Positions 7,806-15,908 of a stretch of 42,665 bases of DNA are shown piece by piece (position 1 is the stretch's first letter; each line of letters begins with the position of its first letter). Source of the DNA: Candidatus Pacearchaeota archaeon. Lineage in GTDB: Archaea; Nanobdellota; Nanobdellia; Pacearchaeales; GW2011-AR1. The stretch lies in the NCBI GenBank assembly GCA_018304025.1, contig JAGVXA010000009.1, positions 1 to 42,665 on the forward strand, read 5' to 3'. A model generated the notes under the pieces. The model was not told the origin of the DNA. It saw only the letters and a program-made list of their open reading frames with translations, and did not search any database. Position numbers and translations under genes: made by a program.

Positions 7806-7840
7806 CTCCCAGCCTACAATTTTATCTATTAAAAAAGAAA

Positions 7841-8827
7841 ATGATAATCACAAGAGCACCATTAAGAGTGTCATTAGGTGGAGGAGGAAGTGACTTGCCT
7901 TTCTATTCTTCTAAATTCGGAGGATTTCTGATTTCAGCAGCCATAAACAAATATAACTACATAATCGTAGAAAAAAGAGATTTTACAGACGAGATGCTTA
8001 TACGATATTCCAAAACAGAAACTGTTAAATTTGTAAAAGACATAAAACATACAAGAATAAAATCCGCATTAGAATACCTTAACATTAATGAGCCAATTGA
8101 AATAACCACAATAGCAGATGTTCCTGCAGGTACTGGTCTTGGCTCGTCAAGCACTTTCATGGTTGCTTTGCTTAAAGCTCTGCACACATACAAAAGAGAA
8201 GATATTTCTTCTGAAAAATTAGCTGAAGAGGCAGCTTTAATCGAAATTAAAATTTTAAATGAGCCAATCGGGAAGCACGACCAATACCTGGCTTCTTACG
8301 GCGGAGTTGTATGCTTAGACATAGACAAAACAGGAAATGTTTTTCCAAGTAAAATAAGCATGTCTCATTCTACACTTGAAGAATTAGAAAATAATATTTT
8401 ATTATTCAGCACTGGAATAATACGAAATGCTAATGAAGTTCTTCTGGACCAAAAGAAAAATTCAGAATCAGACGAATCAAAAATGGAACAGATGCATATT
8501 ATAAAAGACATCGGCAAAGAAATAAAAACTTCTTTGGAACAAGGCGATTGTAAAAAATTTGGAAAATGGTTGAATGTTCATTGGGAAACAAAGAAAAAAT
8601 TTAGTGAAAAAATGTCGTCAGGATTAATAGACAGTTCATATGAAGCAGGATTAAAAAGCGGAGCAATCGGGGGGAAGTTAGTCGGTGCAGGCGGAGGCGG
8701 ATTCCTGATGTTTTACTGCGATAATAACAAAAGGCAGTTAAGAGAAACAATGGAAAAAATAGGACTAAAAGAATTAAATTTTAGATTTGACGGAGACGGC
8801 TGTAAAGTTATATACGAGGGAAAATGA
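7841..8827 (+). CDS. hddA: D-glycero-D-manno-heptose 7-phosphate kinase-like GHMP kinase
   Basis: 328 aa, GHMP kinase superfamily. RAPLRVSLGGGGSDLP at 5-20 and PAGTGLGSSS at 95-104 (ATP-binding loop) match the HddA/heptose kinase group closely. IGKHDQYLASYGG and GGKLVGAGGGGFLMFYC complete the set of conserved motifs. The likely reaction is ATP-dependent phosphorylation of D,D-heptose-7-phosphate at C1, giving the 1,7-bisphosphate. It overlaps gmhA by ATGA, so the two are co-translated. A fucokinase-like activity is the main alternative, but the flanking gmhA and gmhB make the heptose route far more likely. Confidence 0.85.
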   Translation: MIITRAPLRVSLGGGGSDLPFYSSKFGGFLISAAINKYNYIIVEKRDFTDEMLIRYSKTETVKFVKDIKHTRIKSALEYLNINEPIEITTIADVPAGTGLGSSSTFMVALLKALHTYKREDISSEKLAEEAALIEIKILNEPIGKHDQYLASYGGVVCLDIDKTGNVFPSKISMSHSTLEELENNILLFSTGIIRNANEVLLDQKKNSESDESKMEQMHIIKDIGKEIKTSLEQGDCKKFGKWLNVHWETKKKFSEKMSSGLIDSSYEAGLKSGAIGGKLVGAGGGGFLMFYCDNNKRQLRETMEKIGLKELNFRFDGDGCKVIYEGK

Positions 8828-9450
8828 GTAGAGAATTTATCGATCGCTACCTGCAAGAAACCGAAGAGATTATTAGAGACATAGATAGAGAAGAAATATC
8901 CAAATTTGTAGAAATCTTATTTGAAACTTGGAAAAATAAAAAGAAAGTAATTACTATGGGGAACGGAGGAAGCGCAAGCACAGCCTCGCATTTCGTAGGA
9001 GATTTAATCAAGACAGTTTCAAATCCGTCGTCGATGAAGGAAATCAGTTCAGTCAAGGGTTTTAGAGCAATATGCCTGAATGACAATCATCCTGCTTTGT
9101 CAGCATGGATAAATGATTCTGGTTGGGAAAAAGCATACAGCGGATTGCTAAACACATTGCTAGACGACGGAGATGTAATACTTTTAGTTTCCGTGCACGG
9201 AGGTTCTGGTTGGTCTGGAAATTTAGTTCACGCCATGGACTTGGCAAAAAAAAGAAAAGCAAAAATTCTTGGCCTTGCAGGTTTTGACGGCGGAAAAATG
9301 AAAGAAATGTGCGATTCATGCATAGTTGTTCCAAAAGATTCAACGCCGCACACAGAAGGATTTCACGGCGTTCTCCAGCACCTAATTGTTTCCCGCTTGC
9401 AAGAAAGAATTGGTGAATACTCTAAATTAAACACAGACGAAAATGAATAA
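8824..9450 (+). CDS. gmhA: Phosphoheptose isomerase-like SIS-domain protein
   Basis: 208 aa, a single SIS domain. The sugar-phosphate loop is GNGGSASTASHF at 46-57; SVHGGSG lies at about 123-129 and HTEGFHGVLQHLI at 176-188. GmhA converts sedoheptulose-7-phosphate to D-glycero-D-manno-heptose-7-phosphate. The Glu that follows the loop in E. coli GmhA appears as Asp60 here (HFVGDL), a conservative change worth checking. It overlaps the kinase by four bases and gmhB by eight, so it is part of a tight operon. Other SIS isomerases are possible, but context supports GmhA. Confidence 0.85.
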   Translation: MSREFIDRYLQETEEIIRDIDREEISKFVEILFETWKNKKKVITMGNGGSASTASHFVGDLIKTVSNPSSMKEISSVKGFRAICLNDNHPALSAWINDSGWEKAYSGLLNTLLDDGDVILLVSVHGGSGWSGNLVHAMDLAKKRKAKILGLAGFDGGKMKEMCDSCIVVPKDSTPHTEGFHGVLQHLIVSRLQERIGEYSKLNTDENE

Positions 9451-10033
9451 AGCATTCTTCTTTGACAGGGACGGAATTTTAAATAAAGGAATATACAGAT
9501 ACGACGAGGAGCACCAAAAATATTTAGACGCAGCCCCAACAAGTCTTAAAGAGTTCAAGATAAACGAATCTGCAAAAAAAATTATTCAACACGTTAAATC
9601 AAAAGGATTTATTCCAATAATCGTTACAAACCAGCCAGACTTTTTGAAAAGAAATCTCCTCTTAAAAGATTACGAAGAAATAACTTCCAAACTCTGTAAA
9701 GAATTTGGATTAGAAAGAGGGCAGGTGTTTGAATGTTTTCACAAAAAAGGTTTTTCTTTAGAATGCAGTTGTAAAAAACCAAAACCTGGATTATTTTTAA
9801 TGGCAAAAGGGGTTTATGAAATAGATATGAAAATCTCATGGGTTATAGGAGATTCTCATCACGATATCGAAGCAGCCAATCAAGCCGGAGTTTTAAACAG
9901 TATTTTTTTAAGAATCCCTAAAATCAAAGGAAAAACCGAAGGCAATGAAGAAAGCGAAAAAAAACTTTTAGAAAAAGGAATCAAAGTTACTCACATAATA
10001 AAAAATATTTCAGAGGTGGCGGATTTAATATGA
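9443..10033 (+). CDS. gmhB: D,D-heptose 1,7-bisphosphate phosphatase-like HAD protein
   Basis: 196 aa, HAD superfamily. FFDRDGILN at 6-14 carries the nucleophile Asp8 and the acid/base Asp10. VTNQPDF is motif II. CFH at 98-100 and CSCKKPKPG at 108-116 give the Cys/His zinc site typical of GmhB and the histidinol-phosphate phosphatase group. GDSHHDIEAANQAG supplies the metal-binding Asp137 and Asp141. It would remove the C7 phosphate to give heptose-1-phosphate. It overlaps gmhA (ATGAATAA) and the transaldolase gene (ATATGA). Confidence 0.87.
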   Translation: MNKAFFFDRDGILNKGIYRYDEEHQKYLDAAPTSLKEFKINESAKKIIQHVKSKGFIPIIVTNQPDFLKRNLLLKDYEEITSKLCKEFGLERGQVFECFHKKGFSLECSCKKPKPGLFLMAKGVYEIDMKISWVIGDSHHDIEAANQAGVLNSIFLRIPKIKGKTEGNEESEKKLLEKGIKVTHIIKNISEVADLI

Positions 10034-10905
10034 GCACAAAATTTTTTGCAGACACAGCGAACCAAGACGAATTGGATTTTTCTTTTTCCAAAGGAGTTAA
10101 TGAAGGCATAACAACAAATCCAAAAATAATGGAAAATGCAGGAGTAAAAGATTTTGAAACCGCATGTCGAGAAATTTTAAAAAAATATTCTTCTGTTCCA
10201 GTAAGTTTAGAAACAGATTTGGAAGGTATCCCCGTTTCAGAAATTGAATCAAGAGCAGAAGAAGTCAAAGAAGTTCTTTTTAGGCAAGCAAATAATTTAG
10301 CCAGTTGGGGAGCTAATGTTGTTGTAAAAATTCCAGTTTGTCTTGGCGGATTGAAAGCAGTGGAATTTCTTGCTAAACAAAATATAAAGACAAACGTAAC
10401 CGCCTGTATGACTCCCTATCAGGCTGTTGAATCTGCCAAAGCAGGAGCAGACTATGTAAGTTTATTCGCTAATAGAATGCTTGATTCGCATATTCTAGAA
10501 TTATCTGGCGTGAACTTGGAACAAATAGCAAACGATTCTAAATGGAAGTCTGCAGTCAAAGAGAACAGGGAGAAATATTTGGAAGAAGCATGGGAAAAAA
10601 CTCTTGCGCAAATCGCGTATGTATCAGAATATTTGCAAGGCGGCAAAGCCCGGCTGATTATCGGAAGCATAAGATTTCCCGAAGACATTTACAGAATATT
10701 AAAATCAGGCCCAGACATAATAACTATCCCCACTGGAATAGTCAGGCAGTTAAGCAAAATACCAGAATTAAAGCAAACTAAAAAATCAATTAATGGCTCT
10801 AATGCAGCAACGGGAAATTCTCTGTCGCATCCAATGACTTCTTACACACTCGAGGAATTTGAAAGAGCCGCAAGCTCTTACAGAAACGAATACAAAAATA
10901 CTTAA
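10030..10905 (+). CDS. Transaldolase / fructose-6-phosphate aldolase family
   Basis: 291 aa. KFFADTANQDE at 4-14 and GITTNPKI at 26-33 are transaldolase signatures. VVVKIP at 98-102 places the Schiff-base lysine at Lys100, and TNVTACMTPYQA follows. The length is between the short TalC/Fsa enzymes (about 215-220) and classical transaldolase (about 315-330). It overlaps gmhB by four bases. Transaldolase can produce sedoheptulose-7-phosphate, the GmhA substrate, so its place at the end of this operon suggests a dedicated precursor supply. Fructose-6-phosphate aldolase activity is an alternative. Confidence 0.85.
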   Translation: MSTKFFADTANQDELDFSFSKGVNEGITTNPKIMENAGVKDFETACREILKKYSSVPVSLETDLEGIPVSEIESRAEEVKEVLFRQANNLASWGANVVVKIPVCLGGLKAVEFLAKQNIKTNVTACMTPYQAVESAKAGADYVSLFANRMLDSHILELSGVNLEQIANDSKWKSAVKENREKYLEEAWEKTLAQIAYVSEYLQGGKARLIIGSIRFPEDIYRILKSGPDIITIPTGIVRQLSKIPELKQTKKSINGSNAATGNSLSHPMTSYTLEEFERAASSYRNEYKNT

Positions 10906-10927
10906 ATCACAGCAGGAATTAGATTAG

Positions 10928-11650
10928 ATGAAAAAACTAATTGTTGTAATTCCCGCTTATAACGAAGGAGAAACTCTTAAAAAAAATGTAGAAGAACTTT
11001 ACAACTTTCTTAAAAAAAATATCAAAAATTACAAATGGAAGATAATAATAAGCGATAACGCTTCAATCGACAAAACTCTCGAGATAGCTAAAAATTTAGT
11101 TAAAAAATACAAAAAGATTTCAGTTGTTCATATGAATTCAAGAGCAAAAAGTTTAGCTATAAAAAAAATTTGGTTAAACGAGGAAGCTGATATTTATTCA
11201 TTTATGGACGCAGATTTATCAGCAGACCTTAATTACTTTCCGCAGTTAATCTCTGGAATAGAAAAAGGTTTTGATATTTCAATCGGCTCAAGAACATCCA
11301 AGCAATCAGTAACTTCCAGGAAATTTAAAAGGCACATCACTTCTTTGACATTAATTCTGATGATTAAAATTTTATTTAGGATGGATATAGAAGATTTTCA
11401 ATGCGGATTTAAAGCAATAAATAAAAAAATTCGTGACAACATAATTCCTAAAATGAAAGCAGTTGATCACGGATTTATGGACACTGAGATGTTGGCTGTT
11501 GCTAACAGTCAGGGCTACAAAATCAAAGAAATACCGATTGCATGGAAAGACGATAGAAAAAGCCACAACAAAATAATTGCCGGAATTTTAGACGCGCTAA
11601 AAAATATGATTCGAATAAGAATAGATTTGTGGAGAGGAGCCTATAAATAA
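10928..11650 (+). CDS. Family 2 glycosyltransferase, dolichyl-phosphate-sugar synthase-like
   Basis: 240 aa GT-A enzyme. VVIPAYNEGETL opens the nucleotide-sugar fold, FMDADLSADL holds the DxD-type metal site, and IGSRT, FQCGFKAIN and VDHGFMDTEML are typical of the DPM1/polyprenyl-phosphate glycosyltransferase group. No C-terminal membrane helices follow, as in soluble DPM1. It lies 22 bp after the transaldolase gene, so it may load the heptose or another sugar onto a lipid carrier, which is inferred from position. The 3' end faces the epimerase gene. Confidence 0.85.
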   Translation: MKKLIVVIPAYNEGETLKKNVEELYNFLKKNIKNYKWKIIISDNASIDKTLEIAKNLVKKYKKISVVHMNSRAKSLAIKKIWLNEEADIYSFMDADLSADLNYFPQLISGIEKGFDISIGSRTSKQSVTSRKFKRHITSLTLILMIKILFRMDIEDFQCGFKAINKKIRDNIIPKMKAVDHGFMDTEMLAVANSQGYKIKEIPIAWKDDRKSHNKIIAGILDALKNMIRIRIDLWRGAYK

Positions 11651-11668
11651 TTTAACGTCGACAAAATC

Positions 11669-12517
11669 TTAAAAATAATTAGATTTGCATATTAAAATAA
11701 TTCTGTTCAAGTTATCATAAAAAGAAGAAAAATTATAATTCCTGTAAGGATTATTAGAAATTCTTTTTTCGTCAAAGCCATCAACATCAAACGGAATTAA
11801 AAATCTAAATATCCTGGCTATGCCGGTAGGAAAATGAATAACCAAACTTTTCCGTCCAATCTTATCATTTATCGCTTCAATAACTTTATTGATGCTTGTA
11901 GTTTGATTGCCGGATATTTCAACTATCTCCCCCGTCTTAAAATTCTTGACCAGCTTTAAAACAACCCCTGCCAAATCTTCTCTTAAAACAGGTTGTATTT
12001 CATTGTCTCCGTTTCCGATAACAAAAGCAAAATTAAATTTAAAAACCATCCGCGCCATTTTGTAGAAGTAATTTTCTTTGCCGATTTCATAAACAAAATT
12101 TGGTCTAATAATCATATAATCCAAATCAGAATTAATCAATAATTTTTCAGCAGCTTTCTTGCTTCTCGCATAATGCCCTTTATTTCTTAAGTTAACATTT
12201 TGAGTTGAAAAATAAATCAATTTAATCTTTTTTTTGTTTAAAACATCAATTAGATTTTTCAACCCCTCGACGTTTTCTCTATACCGAAATTTATTAAAAC
12301 TTCTAACAACAGAAGCAAGATTTATTACCATATCAAAATTATTAATTCCTCTGGTAAGACTTTCTTTCTTTAGCAAATCACCCAAGACGAATTTATAGTT
12401 TCCTAAATTTTTTCTCCGATCCATAATGCTGACTTCATATTCTTTATTCAACTCTTTAACAAGCGCTCTTCCAATATACCCGTTTCCGCCTATAACCAAA
12501 ATTCTTTTAATTGCCAT
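11669..12517 (-). CDS. NAD(P)-dependent epimerase/dehydratase-like SDR protein
   Basis: 282 aa, extended/atypical SDR. The Rossmann glycine motif GGNGYIG is at 10-16, GDLLKKESL follows, and the YxxxK catalytic pair is Tyr116 and Lys120 (YARSK). Acting on nucleotide sugars is common for this family, but the group also includes NDUFA9-like assembly factors and reductases, so the substrate is open. Its start lies 28 bases inside the 3' end of the upstream radical SAM gene, indicating coupled expression. Confidence 0.75.
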   Translation of the reverse strand: MAIKRILVIGGNGYIGRALVKELNKEYEVSIMDRRKNLGNYKFVLGDLLKKESLTRGINNFDMVINLASVVRSFNKFRYRENVEGLKNLIDVLNKKKIKLIYFSTQNVNLRNKGHYARSKKAAEKLLINSDLDYMIIRPNFVYEIGKENYFYKMARMVFKFNFAFVIGNGDNEIQPVLREDLAGVVLKLVKNFKTGEIVEISGNQTTSINKVIEAINDKIGRKSLVIHFPTGIARIFRFLIPFDVDGFDEKRISNNPYRNYNFSSFYDNLNRIILICKSNYF

Positions 12518-13833
12518 TTTAAAAAATTAAATATGTAATTCCCCCTGAAATAATACTTCTTGAAAGCATACTCTTGAAGATTCTTAAGCTGCTTTTCAGT
12601 CAGATTACCGTGTTTAAACACTAAATTAACAGAATTAAATTTTTCAAAATTCTCTTCAGTTATAAGATTCTTCGTCGTTAATTCGTTATAAAATCCTGTT
12701 CCGGGATAAGGGCACGAAATGCAAAACTGGGCAACATTTGTATTCAGTTTAATAGCATAATCTACTGTTTTTTTAATATTCTCTGCGCTGTCACCAACCA
12801 GTCCGAATATGTAAAACGCCGAGATTTTTATTCCCAACTTGTTGCAGTATTTTATTATATCTTCTTGATGTTTAACTTCTATCAATTTCCTCTTGTTTTC
12901 TTTAGCTATTTTTTCATGTACAGTTTCTATGCCGACGTTTAAACTTCTTAATCCGACATCAAATAATTCCTCCAAAATTTCTTTGTTCAAAATATCCAAT
13001 CGGGTCTCAATCCCAAATTTTATTTTAACTTTTTTTTCTTTCATTAATCTTGCAAATTCTTTTATCTGCTCTCTGTCCAAACCAAATGTTGGATCTCTAA
13101 ACTGCAGTCCCCTTATCTTGTATCTTTTTATAAGAAATTCAATATCTCCTACAATTTTAGAAGCCTCTCTTACTCTATATTTAGAACCCTGTATCATTCC
13201 ATAAGCGCAATAATACGAACACGAATAAGGACATCCTCTGCTTGCTTGAATGGTCAAAAAAGGTTTTTCTTTTATTGCAGGAAAGTAAGAATATTCTTGT
13301 ATCGGAAAATTATCAAAATTAGGGGAAGGCAAATCATTCATGCCAACAAGTTTTTTAACATTCACAACACCTTTCAGTTTTTCTAAATTTTTAAATTCAT
13401 AAAGAAAATAACTTTCTGCTTCTCCCCGGATGACAAAATCGCCTTCGAATAATTCAGATTTCACAGTCGGAAAAGTTCCAAAAAAACCAATTTTCGCGTT
13501 CCGATATTTTTTCTTAAGTTCCTTGCAAATTGCATTCTCGTATTTGTAGTCTACAATTGAGCCGTAAATAAGCATCAAGTCATAAATTCCAAATAATTTT
13601 TTTTTGTCAGAATATTCAATATAATCCACGTTATGTCCTTGCTGCAAAAAAATTGCCTGCAAATAAGCAAAAGACAAAACCGGAATTCTAACTGCCTTTT
13701 TTTTAAGAACGCTTATCAATCTCGAAGAAAACGAATTCCCAAAATCTGAAAAAGTTCCCATTCCGCCGGCAAGATCTTTGTTCATCGCACCCCGAACATT
13801 TGGATTTAAAACATTAATTAGCGCAATTCTCAT
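12490..13833 (-). CDS. Radical SAM protein with CX3CX3C cluster motif
   Basis: 447 aa. An N-terminal B12-binding-like domain (about 1-145, with GEAESYFLYEF) is followed by the radical SAM core. The cluster motif reads CPYSCSYYC, with cysteines 201, 205 and 209. This is CX3CX3C, one residue longer than the usual CX3CX2C, and it is in frame with no sign of a frameshift. VGIETVHEKI and YIFGLVGDSAENI are normal radical SAM barrel motifs. The substrate is unknown, probably a lipid or glycan given the neighbours. A TATA-like TTTAAATT at 13855-13862 is centred 25.5 bp upstream of the ATG. Confidence 0.8.
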   Translation of the reverse strand: MRIALINVLNPNVRGAMNKDLAGGMGTFSDFGNSFSSRLISVLKKKAVRIPVLSFAYLQAIFLQQGHNVDYIEYSDKKKLFGIYDLMLIYGSIVDYKYENAICKELKKKYRNAKIGFFGTFPTVKSELFEGDFVIRGEAESYFLYEFKNLEKLKGVVNVKKLVGMNDLPSPNFDNFPIQEYSYFPAIKEKPFLTIQASRGCPYSCSYYCAYGMIQGSKYRVREASKIVGDIEFLIKRYKIRGLQFRDPTFGLDREQIKEFARLMKEKKVKIKFGIETRLDILNKEILEELFDVGLRSLNVGIETVHEKIAKENKRKLIEVKHQEDIIKYCNKLGIKISAFYIFGLVGDSAENIKKTVDYAIKLNTNVAQFCISCPYPGTGFYNELTTKNLITEENFEKFNSVNLVFKHGNLTEKQLKNLQEYAFKKYYFRGNYIFNFLKWQLKEFWL

Positions 13834-13872
13834 AACTCTTTGTCAAAGAGCCCATTTAAATTATTTTCCTTA

Positions 13873-14247
13873 CTATTCGGAAATGTATTTCTTGTCGCCA
13901 ATCGAAGGCCATCTTATAACCAAAAGAACAGAATCCTCCAATGTTTCAGAACTATAAATCTCCCCTTCTCTCCAAAAAACAAAATCTCCTCTCTTCGACA
14001 AAATGACTTTTTCCTCGCTTCCCGGAAAATCAAAAAGAAATTTTCCTTCGATTAAAACACACATTGTTTTTGACTTTTCGCAGACCCCAAAACCTTTCTC
14101 TTTCCACCCTTTCGACTGAACAGCCCATTTCACTTCAAAGTTCTGATTATTAAAAACAGAGTCCGGGCATGCCATGTGCCCTATAAACCATCCTTTTTTG
14201 CCGCCGAAATCTTGTTCTTCAACGTTTCCTTTGACAATCTTGTCCAT
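13873..14247 (-). CDS. Cupin-like small protein
   Basis: 124 aa, rich in beta-type sequence: KWAVQSKGWKEKGFGVCEKS, then CVLIEGKFLFDFPG, RGDFVFWREGEIYSSE and LEDSVLLVIRWPS. The order fits a single cupin barrel, but the usual histidine metal ligands are mostly missing, so it may bind a sugar nucleotide or act structurally. No specific function can be assigned. It has its own TATA-like element at 14269-14276, centred 25.5 bp from the ATG, and runs divergently from the flippase gene. Confidence 0.55.
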   Translation of the reverse strand: MDKIVKGNVEEQDFGGKKGWFIGHMACPDSVFNNQNFEVKWAVQSKGWKEKGFGVCEKSKTMCVLIEGKFLFDFPGSEEKVILSKRGDFVFWREGEIYSSETLEDSVLLVIRWPSIGDKKYISE

Positions 14248-14324
14248 TAAAACAAAGAATTTGAAAACTTAATAAATCTTCTTAATTTCACAACAAATAA
14301 AAAGCGCTAATTTCTCTCTAGCAA

Positions 14325-15854
14325 ATGGGAAACGAAAAAGAAGAATTTGACAGCGATTTAAAGACAATAGCAAAATCTTCGGTAATCGTCTTTATAGGAA
14401 TTATTTTGTCAAAAGTTTTTTCATATTTTTATACAGTAATAATCGCAAGATATTTCGGGCCTGCCGACTACGGGCTCTTTACATTGGCGTCTATAATCAC
14501 AACTTGGTTTGTTATTATTTCTACTCTTGGTTTGAATAATGGTTTGATCAGGTACATTTCAATATTCAGAGCGCAAAATAAAAAATCAAAAATTCATCTT
14601 ATTTTTAGGGACTCTATAAAAAAAGTTATTATCTCAAGCCTAATTTCATTCGCTCTTTTGTTGCTGCTTTCTAAATTCATTTCTTTTCGATTTTTTAACG
14701 AGCCAAATCTTGTTTCATATCTAAACTTTTTCGCAGTCATAATTCCATTAACTGTAGTATTAGAAGCCTTGCTTACATTAGTTTTAGCTTACGAGCAAGC
14801 TGGATGGTACACATTTATTCATAATTTTCTTATAGGCGCATTAAAGGTTTTTTTGATAGGTTCATTTATTTTTATTGGGCTTGGAGCATATTCTATTTTT
14901 TTATCTTATATTCTTTCTGTTTTAGTAGCTTTAATTTTCACAATTTTTCTTTTAAAAACAAAATTTTCATATGTTCTAAAAAGAGTTCCTAAAAAAACAT
15001 CCAAAGACAAAAAACTATTGGGAGAAATATTTCAATATTCTTGGCCGCTCCTCTTTTTCGGAGTAGCATGGCAGCTCTTTCACTGGACAGACTCTTTTGT
15101 AATCGGTTATTTTATGTCCGCAACCGAAGTCGGGATTTACAACGCTGCAGAACCATTAGCGTTTTTGTTAACTGCAACAACAGCGACTTTTATGCAGTTA
15201 TTCTTCCCAATTATCAACAAGCAAAATTCCAAGAAAAATTACAATGTTGTTAACGAGTTAGCCAAGCAGGTAGGAAAATGGATTTTTATGGTAAATCTTC
15301 CAATCTCAATTATACTAATATTCTTCCCTAAAGTATTCTTGGGCATCTTTTTTGGCAGCGAATATCTTTCAGCAGCCACGCCTCTAAGATTCCTTGCTCT
15401 CGGCTCTTTAGTTTTTTCTCTTTTCAGCGTTTCAGATAAGTTAATTACAATGAAAGGCAAGTCAAAAATTATTTTGATTGACATCATCATAGTTTCAATA
15501 TTTAATTTGGTAACAGACGTGACATTGGTCAAATTTTATGGGATTAACGGAGCAGCATTAGCTACGATGTTTTCACTGGTTTTGTTAAGCGTGATTTTTG
15601 CAGTGCAATCAAAGAGAGAATTGCTCGCTTTGCCGCTAAGAAAAAAAATGGTAAATCTTTTTTTTGCGTCTATCGCTCCGACACTAATTTTATACTTTTT
15701 AATAAATAAGCAATTAGGCGTTTTGTTTAACTTAATTTCGCTAGTTTCTTTTTTTGCTCTTTACTTCTTGATGGTTTTTTTACTAAAAGGGTTCGATAGA
15801 AACGATATGCTGATTTTAAGAAGCGCTTTAAGGAAGTTAAAGTTAAGAAAATAA
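14325..15854 (+). CDS. Wzx-like oligosaccharide flippase
   Basis: 509 aa with about 12-14 predicted helices across its length, of the MATE/polysaccharide-transport superfamily. The first helix begins SSVIVFIGIILSKVF, followed by ARYFGPADYGLFTLA, the signature of Wzx/RfbX-type flippases. GYFMSATEVGIYNAAEPLA matches the second half of the repeat. It would move a lipid-linked glycan across the membrane, consistent with the many glycosyltransferases here. A TATA-like AAATAAAA at about 14295-14302 precedes it. Confidence 0.88.
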   Translation: MGNEKEEFDSDLKTIAKSSVIVFIGIILSKVFSYFYTVIIARYFGPADYGLFTLASIITTWFVIISTLGLNNGLIRYISIFRAQNKKSKIHLIFRDSIKKVIISSLISFALLLLLSKFISFRFFNEPNLVSYLNFFAVIIPLTVVLEALLTLVLAYEQAGWYTFIHNFLIGALKVFLIGSFIFIGLGAYSIFLSYILSVLVALIFTIFLLKTKFSYVLKRVPKKTSKDKKLLGEIFQYSWPLLFFGVAWQLFHWTDSFVIGYFMSATEVGIYNAAEPLAFLLTATTATFMQLFFPIINKQNSKKNYNVVNELAKQVGKWIFMVNLPISIILIFFPKVFLGIFFGSEYLSAATPLRFLALGSLVFSLFSVSDKLITMKGKSKIILIDIIIVSIFNLVTDVTLVKFYGINGAALATMFSLVLLSVIFAVQSKRELLALPLRKKMVNLFFASIAPTLILYFLINKQLGVLFNLISLVSFFALYFLMVFLLKGFDRNDMLILRSALRKLKLRK

Positions 15855-15908
15855 ATTTTCTCTGTAAATATATAAATTTTTATAAACCAGAAACAGAATA
15901 GAATTATA

